DNA of 19,871 bases from positions 1-19,871 of the forward strand of contig JAOUPJ010000022.1 of the NCBI GenBank assembly GCA_029879945.1, written 5' to 3'. Every line of letters starts with the position of its first letter. The first letter of the stretch is position 1. This DNA is from Gammaproteobacteria bacterium. Lineage in GTDB: Bacteria; Pseudomonadota; Gammaproteobacteria; S012-40. The position numbers and the translations under genes are program-made. Shown piece by piece: positions 15,629 through 19,871 of the stretch. The notes under the pieces are model-generated. The model was not told the origin of the DNA. It saw only the letters and a program-made list of their open reading frames with translations, and ran no database searches.

Positions 15629-15657
15629 TTGTGTCGCATATTTATATGACCTATACT
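15629..15657 (+). promoter_or_regulatory. Sigma-70-type promoter of the ATPase gene, possibly leaderless
   Basis: TTGTGT (15629-15634), a 17-bp spacer and TATACT (15652-15657). A start site about 7 nt downstream of the -10 element would fall at or next to the ATG at 15665, and no Shine-Dalgarno sequence precedes that ATG. Confidence 0.5.
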
Positions 15658-15664
15658 CTATTGC

Positions 15665-16798
15665 ATGGAAAAAGAGTACTTTCCCCTTTGGCAAGCCACG
15701 GGCGACGCCTTCTGTAATCGCGTTGCTGAGCGCTATGAGCTGAAGCAACACCTGATTGCGGGGCGACATACCTGGCTAATGGCCCCTAGGCGCTATGGCA
15801 AATCCAGCCTTATCGCACAGGTTCAATTGGAGCTTTCCACTGAACAGGAAACCCAAATCAAATCCTATTTAATTGACTTGCTCCCCGCCTATGACCGCAA
15901 TTCAGTGCAGGAAATCATACTCAATGGCGTGGGTCGTCTGATGGGCATGTTGGAGTCCTCCCCTAAACACGCCATACAACTAGCCTTGAAATTCCTGTCC
16001 AAGTTGAAACCCGAGGTCGCCATTGACAGCTCGGGGATCAAGGTCAAACTGAGCCCGAGCAACAACCCCTCACTGGATATCAAAGAGGCGCTATTAGGAC
16101 TGGATCAGGCGGCCAGCGACAACGGAATACGCGCCATTTTCGTCATGGACGAGTTTCAATCCATCGCTGGTATTGCCGAATCCCACTCCATCGAAGCCTC
16201 CATTCGCCACGCCGTGGAACGGGCCAAGTCTGTTAGCTACGTCTTCTCAGGCAGTAATCGCCACAACTTGGAGTTGATGTTCGAGGACTCCACCAGACCG
16301 CTCTATCATCTCTGTCATCAACTCGGGCTGGAGAGAATTTCTGTAGAAGACTATCAAAAACACCTACAGAGACTGGCACAGGAAAAATGGCAAAAAACAC
16401 TGGACAGCGAGACATTCACCCGCGTCATGGAGCTGAGTGAACGACACCCGTATTATGTCAACAAGCTCTGTTCAATCTTGTGGCAATCGGATCAAGTCCC
16501 CAATGAAGAAAGTACACATAAGGCCTGGGAGCTCTGCATCCAGCACGAAAAATCCACCTTGGCCGCAGAGATCGGCCGCCTGAGCGCAAATCAACGGGCC
16601 GTTCTCAAATCCCTGGCTGAAGAGCCCACCAATCAGCCGCGAGGGAAAGAATTTCTCAATCGTTCCCGCATGGCCGGCACCAGCGTCTCTCAAGCACTGG
16701 AGGTATTACTGCAAAATGATCTCATCTATCGGGACACAGGGGAGTACTATCAGTTATTGAACCCGGTGATGCGGGATTACTTTAGAGATAATCAATAA
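15665..16798 (+). CDS. AAA+/STAND-like P-loop ATPase with C-terminal winged helix
   Basis: A 377-residue ATPase of the archaeal-ATPase-like group (Pfam Arch_ATPase type). Walker A is APRRYGKSS (40-48), Walker B is AIFVMDEFQ with D162 and E163, and the sensor-1 strand is YVFSGSNR (192-199). After the ATPase core, an all-helical region with HPYYVNKLCSILW leads to a C-terminal winged-helix domain (about 305-377: SANQRAVLKSLAEEP, ...VSQALEVLLQNDLI.RD...Y.LLNPVMRDYF). Such proteins are usually signalling or defence-like switches with unknown partners; no effector domain is fused here. It is a single gene with its own promoter, bracketed by a 16-bp near-identical direct repeat. The ATG at 15665 lacks a ribosome site. 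Confidence 0.88.
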   Translation: MEKEYFPLWQATGDAFCNRVAERYELKQHLIAGRHTWLMAPRRYGKSSLIAQVQLELSTEQETQIKSYLIDLLPAYDRNSVQEIILNGVGRLMGMLESSPKHAIQLALKFLSKLKPEVAIDSSGIKVKLSPSNNPSLDIKEALLGLDQAASDNGIRAIFVMDEFQSIAGIAESHSIEASIRHAVERAKSVSYVFSGSNRHNLELMFEDSTRPLYHLCHQLGLERISVEDYQKHLQRLAQEKWQKTLDSETFTRVMELSERHPYYVNKLCSILWQSDQVPNEESTHKAWELCIQHEKSTLAAEIGRLSANQRAVLKSLAEEPTNQPRGKEFLNRSRMAGTSVSQALEVLLQNDLIYRDTGEYYQLLNPVMRDYFRDNQ

Positions 16799-16814
16799 AA
16801 TCAAATAGATATTA
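16799..16814 (+). repeat. 16-bp direct repeat, copy 2 (directly after ATPase stop)
   Basis: AATCAAATAGATATTA begins at the base after the ATPase stop codon and matches copy 1 at 15 of 16 positions. It ends 3 bp before the -35 element of the next promoter. Confidence 0.6.
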
Positions 16815-16817
16815 TCT

Positions 16818-16846
16818 TTTCACCTGCGAGATTTTTCGCCTATACT
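16818..16846 (+). promoter_or_regulatory. Promoter of the DUF5062-like gene
   Basis: TTTCAC (16818-16823), a 17-bp spacer and TATACT (16841-16846), the same -10 hexamer and preceding CC as the ATPase promoter. Transcription would start around 16853, giving a 23-nt leader with GGGA 8 nt before the ATG. Confidence 0.5.
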
Positions 16847-16875
16847 GCCTCTATACACTAAGCGGGAAAACAGAC

Positions 16876-17136
16876 ATGAAAAAATTGAAAAATGAGGCCG
16901 AGGTGTTCAAAGCCGCCTTGGCGGCCGCAGCAAAATATGGGGAAGACAGAGGGGCGGTGCAGTTTGAAGCGGGCGATTCGGTGGCAGATAAAACACTTTA
17001 TTTGTATCGGCTCCTAGTGCATGACAAGATGATTCAACCCATGCCTGAAGACCAAGTTTCACAAAAAACCATGCGCCACAAGCTATCCATGTGGTACGCC
17101 AAATCCCTGCCCAAAGACCATCCCTTATTGAAGTAG
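16876..17136 (+). CDS. Small conserved protein, probably DUF5062 family
   Basis: An 86-residue soluble protein. The pattern MKKLKNEAEVFKAALAAA, KYGEDRGAVQFEAGDSVADK, YRLLVHDKMI, PEDQ..QKTMRHKLSMW and LPKDHPLL agrees with what I recall of DUF5062, a small family known mainly from Vibrio and other marine Gammaproteobacteria. Function is unknown and no catalytic motif is evident. ATG start with GGGA 8 nt upstream. It has its own promoter after the ATPase gene and ends 1 nt from the stop of the convergent zinc-ribbon gene. Confidence 0.75.
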   Translation: MKKLKNEAEVFKAALAAAAKYGEDRGAVQFEAGDSVADKTLYLYRLLVHDKMIQPMPEDQVSQKTMRHKLSMWYAKSLPKDHPLLK

Positions 17137-17137
17137 G

Positions 17138-17338
17138 CTAACGCGCCTCGTTTTTAATCTCACCGCAGCGTTTACAGCGGTAGACGGTAACCAGTTTTCC
17201 CTGCTTCACATCAAATTTTTGGCTCGTGTCAACTTCCCATTTATGGAACCCGTCTTTACACAGACTGCGGCCCTTGAACTTGTCTTTGAGCTTTTTCTTT
17301 TTGAAGGGGAGCACGTCACCCATATGTTCAATTTCCAT
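17138..17338 (-). CDS. Small zinc-ribbon-like protein
   Basis: A protein of 66 residues with a lysine-rich N-terminal part (LPFKKKKLKDKFKGR) and potential zinc ligands C27, H32, C55 and C58 (CKDGFHKW ... YRCKRCGE). The spacing suggests one C-x4-H / C-x2-C metal site. Related short proteins with CK.G.HKW and KQGKLVTVYRC are common in Gammaproteobacteria and uncharacterised; the basic tail could bind nucleic acid (inference). The ATG at 17323 (M6, giving MGDVLPF) may be the true start, since GGA lies upstream of it and the first five residues look unconserved. No strong ribosome site supports the first ATG. Confidence 0.78.
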   Translation of the reverse strand: MEIEHMGDVLPFKKKKLKDKFKGRSLCKDGFHKWEVDTSQKFDVKQGKLVTVYRCKRCGEIKNEAR

Positions 17339-17396
17339 CGCTTTGTTCTACTACCGAAGTTTACGGCCGATTATGGAAATTGTTAATCACAAATGA

Positions 17397-17431
17397 GGGG
17401 CTACGATCCACGAATGTGAATCGTAGCGCCC
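17397..17431 (-). terminator. Stem-loop after the Met-rich lipoprotein gene
   Basis: GCTACGAT pairs perfectly with ATCGTAGC, flanked by GGG/CCC with one bulged base and extended inside by CAC/GTG around a 4-nt loop. It begins 9 nt beyond the lipoprotein stop on the minus strand. The following minus-strand sequence (CATTTGTGATT) has only a weak T-tract, so termination may be partial. Confidence 0.55.
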
Positions 17432-17439
17432 TATCAGAA

Positions 17440-17697
17440 CTACATTCCGGCGTGGCCGGCCATGCCTTTTTCCTTTTCGTTTTTCTTCATTGTTTTCTTG
17501 TCGTCCATCATGGAATCAGAGGCCATCATGCCCTCGTCCTTCATCATTTTGGAAGAAGAGGCCTCATCGTTCATCATCTTGTCTTGCTTCATCATTTTGC
17601 TGTCATCCATCATCATGGTGTCAGACTTGTGCATACCATCTCCGGCGCATGCGCCCAGGCTCATGCTCACCAAAAAAACCAATGTTGCGTATTTCAT
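17440..17697 (-). CDS. Methionine-rich small lipoprotein (MxKDx-like repeats)
   Basis: An 85-residue precursor with a signal peptide and lipobox LGAC (Cys17). The mature part of 69 residues holds 17 methionines, mostly as MM or MMM pairs set in Asp/Lys/Ser/Glu (DTMMMDDSKMMKQDKMMNDE, SSKMMKDEGMMASDSMMDDK), and ends GMAGHAGM. It is a low-complexity, probably disordered chain resembling 'MXKDX repeat' proteins. Met clusters with His can bind Cu(I)/Ag(I), and surface Met can quench oxidants; neither is shown here. AAGGAG lies 6 nt before the ATG at 17697, which fixes the start; the frame runs 18 codons further upstream without support. No copper genes are adjacent. Confidence 0.85.
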   Translation of the reverse strand: MKYATLVFLVSMSLGACAGDGMHKSDTMMMDDSKMMKQDKMMNDEASSSKMMKDEGMMASDSMMDDKKTMKKNEKEKGMAGHAGM

Positions 17698-17921
17698 ATT
17701 TTGCTCCTTGAGTATCAAACCGAAGGCACCAAAGTGCGTAAGACACAGCATAGGGAAGCGGCTTCACGAGCAAGTCACGAAATTCTCACAAAAATGTCCC
17801 GCGCACCCTTTTTTTTACTTAATTTTCAGCTTATTACATGATATTTCGATAAAAACATGGAATTCCAGACAAAAATACGCTTGATTTCACATTGAACCGC
17901 GCATAGATCCGCGTTTTTAGT

Positions 17922-17927
17922 TATAAT
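17922..17927 (+). promoter_or_regulatory. Possible -10 element of fusA2
   Basis: A perfect TATAAT about 165 nt before the fusA2 ATG. No -35 hexamer lies at the usual 16-18 bp (the nearest, TTGAAC at 17892-17897, is 24 bp away), so an activator may be needed or the promoter may be elsewhere. Confidence 0.35.
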
Positions 17928-17950
17928 GCGCCGCTTCTTTATATATAAGT

Positions 17951-17965
17951 GGACAATAATTGTCC
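17951..17965 (+). promoter_or_regulatory. 15-bp palindrome in the fusA2 leader (1)
   Basis: GGACAATAATTGTCC is a perfect palindrome with 7-bp arms around one base. It lies 23 bp downstream of the candidate -10 element, where a repressor could bind, or it could fold as a 6-bp hairpin with a 3-nt loop in RNA. Confidence 0.5.
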
Positions 17966-17967
17966 TT

Positions 17968-17982
17968 GGCTGCTTTCCAGCC
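17968..17982 (+). promoter_or_regulatory. Short hairpin in the fusA2 leader
   Basis: GGCTG and CAGCC enclose a 5-nt pyrimidine-rich loop (CTTTC). CTTGGC at 17965-17970 can instead pair with GCCAAG at 18011-18016, which would exclude this hairpin. Confidence 0.4.
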
Positions 17983-18040
17983 TAAATTGGTATGAATATT
18001 GGTTTATGTGGCCAAGCGTGGTTTAGCTGACACATGAGCG

Positions 18041-18055
18041 GCCTTGATTCAAGGC
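18041..18055 (+). promoter_or_regulatory. 15-bp palindrome in the fusA2 leader (2)
   Basis: GCCTTGATTCAAGGC is a perfect palindrome with 7-bp arms around one base, the same geometry as the palindrome at 17951. It ends 36 nt before the fusA2 ATG and is followed by two T runs (18065-18070, 18076-18080), which gives it a faint attenuator look. Confidence 0.5.
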
Positions 18056-18091
18056 ACAAACACACTTTTTTCAACTTTTTAGAGTAAGACC

Positions 18092-19871
18092 ATGACTGAT
18101 CTATCAAAATACAGAAACATCGGTATTTTCGCCCACGTTGATGCCGGCAAAACAACAACCACCGAGCGCATACTCAAGCTGACCGGAAAAATTCACAAGA
18201 TCGGCGAGGTACACGACGGCGCCGCTACCACCGACTTTATGGAGCAGGAAGCAGAGCGTGGAATTACCATCCAGTCAGCTGCCACCACCTGTTTCTGGAA
18301 AGATCATCGATTTAACATCATCGACACCCCAGGGCACGTGGACTTCACCATTGAAGTTTACCGTTCCTTGAAAGTATTAGACGGGGGCATTGGTGTATTC
18401 TGTGGTTCGGGCGGTGTAGAGCCCCAGTCAGAAACTAACTGGCGTTATGCCAATGACTCAGAAGTCGCTCGTATCATCTATGTTAACAAGCTGGACCGCA
18501 TGGGTGCAGACTTCTACCGCGTAGTCAAACAAGTTAAAAACGTGTTGGGCGCCAATCCACTCGTCATGACCCTACCCATCGGTATTGAGGAAGAATTCAA
18601 AGGCGTGGTTGACTTGATGACCATGAAGGCCTGGATCTGGGACGACTCCGGTCTACCCGAGAACTATGAAATCGTAGACATCCCCGCCGAGTATGCCGAC
18701 AAGGCTGCTGAGTACCGTGAGGCCTTGATTGAGACTGCGGTAGAGCAAGATGATGACCTGATGGAAAAATATCTGGAAGGTGAAGAGCCTTCTCTGGAAG
18801 ACTTGAAACGCTGCATCCGCAAGGGCACTATCAAGCTGGACTTTTTCCCAACCTTCTGCGGCTCTTCATTCAAAAATAAAGGCGTGCAATTGGTTCTGGA
18901 CGGCGTTGTCGATTACCTGCCTAACCCAACCGAGGTTGAGCCACAACCAGAAGTCGACCTGGAAGGTAACGAGACAGGCAAGAAGGCCATTGTCGATGCA
19001 AATGCCCCACTACGCGCCCTGGCGTTCAAGATCATGGACGACCGATTTGGTGCCCTGACCTTTATCCGTATCTACTCTGGAAAACTGGAAAAAGGTACCA
19101 CGGTATTGAATACCTTTACCGGCAAGACAGAGCGTATCGGACGTATAGTGGAGATGCATGCCAACGAGCGAATCGAGCTGAACGGTGCCCAAGCCGGTGA
19201 CATCGTCGCTGTTATCGGCATGAAGAACGTGCAGACAGGACATACCCTGTGTGATCCTAAAGATCCTGCCACGTTGGAGCCTATGGTATTCCCAGATCCC
19301 GTTATCTCTATCGCTATCACGCCTAAAGACAAGGCTGCCTCAGAGAAAATGGGTATCGCTCTTGGCAAGATGATCGCTGAAGATCCGTCTTTCCGCGTTG
19401 AAACAGACGAGGAATCCGGTGAAACCATCATTAAAGGGATGGGTGAGTTACACCTGGATATCAAGGTAGACATACTCAAGCGTACACATGGCGTGGAAGT
19501 GACCATGGGTAAACCCCAGGTTGCTTACCGTGAAACCATTACCTCACGCGTGGAAGACAGTTACACCCATAAGAAACAAACGGGTGGTTCAGGTCAGTTC
19601 GCCAAGATTGACTATGTTGTTGAACCAAACGAAGTCGGCGGTGGTTTCCTGTTTGAATCCAAGGTGACTGGCGGTAATGTTCCTCGAGAATTTTGGCCCG
19701 CCGTTGAGAAAGGCTTTAGAGACAGCATGGGTAGAGGTGTACTCGCCGGTTTCCCCTGTTTGGATTACAAAGTCACACTCATGGACGGAAGCTTCCATGC
19801 GGTAGACTCGTCGGCCATTGCCTATGAAATCGCAGCGAGAGCAGCCTATCGTCAGTCTACCCCTAAAGCCG
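18092..19871 (+). CDS. fusA2: Elongation factor G 2 (partial, C-terminus beyond window)
   Basis: A translational GTPase of the EF-G family; 593 codons are present and the frame runs off the window. GTPase motifs are intact: G1 AHVDAGKTTTT (14-24), the EAERGITIQ switch region, G3 DTPGHVD, G4 NKLD and G5 GSSFKNKG. Domain II (LAFKIMDDRFGALTFIRIYSG) and domains III-IV (GMGELHLDIKVD, KPQVAYRE) follow. The text MTDLSKYRNIGIFAHVDAGK and YRSLKVLDGGIGVFCGSGG is that of the second EF-G of marine Gammaproteobacteria, distinct from the str-operon fusA; it is not next to rpsL, rpsG or tuf. ATG with GAGTAAGACC upstream. Whether it works in translocation, recycling or stress is not known for this type. Confidence 0.93.
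   Translation, partial: MTDLSKYRNIGIFAHVDAGKTTTTERILKLTGKIHKIGEVHDGAATTDFMEQEAERGITIQSAATTCFWKDHRFNIIDTPGHVDFTIEVYRSLKVLDGGIGVFCGSGGVEPQSETNWRYANDSEVARIIYVNKLDRMGADFYRVVKQVKNVLGANPLVMTLPIGIEEEFKGVVDLMTMKAWIWDDSGLPENYEIVDIPAEYADKAAEYREALIETAVEQDDDLMEKYLEGEEPSLEDLKRCIRKGTIKLDFFPTFCGSSFKNKGVQLVLDGVVDYLPNPTEVEPQPEVDLEGNETGKKAIVDANAPLRALAFKIMDDRFGALTFIRIYSGKLEKGTTVLNTFTGKTERIGRIVEMHANERIELNGAQAGDIVAVIGMKNVQTGHTLCDPKDPATLEPMVFPDPVISIAITPKDKAASEKMGIALGKMIAEDPSFRVETDEESGETIIKGMGELHLDIKVDILKRTHGVEVTMGKPQVAYRETITSRVEDSYTHKKQTGGSGQFAKIDYVVEPNEVGGGFLFESKVTGGNVPREFWPAVEKGFRDSMGRGVLAGFPCLDYKVTLMDGSFHAVDSSAIAYEIAARAAYRQSTPKA

Larger units (their letters stand above)
15350..15664. other. Divergent intergenic region between DUF3581 and ATPase genes
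   Basis: A 315-bp gap with no credible open frame or RNA gene. Near its right end are the first copy of a 16-bp repeat (15589-15604) and the ATPase promoter (15629-15657). The DUF3581 promoter must lie on the minus strand in the left half; I could not assign it. Confidence 0.5.
17698..18091. other. Intergenic region between Met-rich lipoprotein gene and fusA2
   Basis: A 394-bp divergent gap. The left part carries the ribosome site (CTCCTT on plus, 17704-17709) and presumably the promoter of the lipoprotein gene, then an AT-rich stretch with a T8 run near 17808-17816. The right part (from about 17922) is the fusA2 promoter and a leader rich in inverted repeats. A 12-codon open frame at 17992-18030 has no ribosome site. 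No RNA family recognised. Confidence 0.5.

Noticed and set aside
15665..17338. A defence island around the AAA+/STAND-like ATPase
   Set aside because: No nuclease, reverse transcriptase, toxin, protease or other effector is fused or adjacent; the neighbours look like ordinary small conserved genes, so a defence role would be guesswork.
17440..17697. CRISPR-like or tandem DNA repeat at the recurring CATCAT pattern
   Set aside because: The pattern comes from repeated Met, Asp and Lys codons in the lipoprotein; there are no regular spacers.
17462..17884. Plus-strand open frames opposite the Met-rich lipoprotein, including a His-rich one
   Set aside because: The Ile/Ser/His-rich products are reverse-strand images of the repeated Met and Asp codons; there is no ribosome site.
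17890..18091. A tRNA or known small RNA in the fusA2 leader
   Set aside because: The palindromes do not form a cloverleaf, no T-loop GTTCRA context fits, and I recognise no RNA family.

Overview
This window looks like a stretch of chromosome from a motile, probably marine or aquatic gammaproteobacterium. The gene order pilT < > yggS-proC-yggT-yggU-metX-metW, and a pyrE gene divergent from a Crc/ExoIII-type gene with an slmA-like gene nearby, is the order I know from Pseudomonas and its relatives. DUF3581, a DUF5062-like protein and the second EF-G (fusA2) also point to Gammaproteobacteria. I see no tRNA, rRNA, CRISPR array, insertion sequence, integrase or prophage gene.

Layout. 1-1617: the 3' end of slmA (nucleoid occlusion), a TauE/SafE-type membrane exporter, and pyrE convergent with it; their stop codons overlap in one CTAG. 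1707-2474: exodeoxyribonuclease III at the place where pseudomonads carry crc, but with the nuclease residues intact. 2484-4229: a large lipoprotein of unknown function. 4361-8623: a compact minus-strand run yggS-proC-yggT-yggU-metX-metW (PLP homeostasis, proline, envelope protein, methionine synthesis). 8710-9747: pilT, the twitching-motility retraction ATPase, divergent from that run. 9751-12627: a soluble hybrid histidine kinase followed by a 75-residue unknown protein. 12924-13187: a FliA-type promoter driving a small YjfB-like motility protein. 13218-15349: minus-strand cytochrome b561, an orphan CheD deamidase, an unlisted 47-residue single-span membrane protein and a DUF3581 protein. 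15665-17338: a lone AAA+/STAND-like ATPase, a DUF5062-like small protein and a small zinc-ribbon protein. 17440-17697: a methionine-rich lipoprotein with a stem-loop behind it. 18092-end: fusA2, cut by the window end, behind a palindrome-rich leader.

How they fit. PilT, CheD, the YjfB-like protein with its sigma-28 promoter and the hybrid kinase give the middle of the window a surface-motility and chemotaxis flavour. The metX-metW and proC block is housekeeping biosynthesis. The least explained parts are the lipoprotein at 2484-4229, the kinase-linked small protein, the ATPase gene bracketed by a 16-bp near-identical direct repeat, the Met-rich lipoprotein, and the fusA2 leader. I did not find a clear multi-gene defence or other novel system; the unknowns are mostly single genes and cis-elements.
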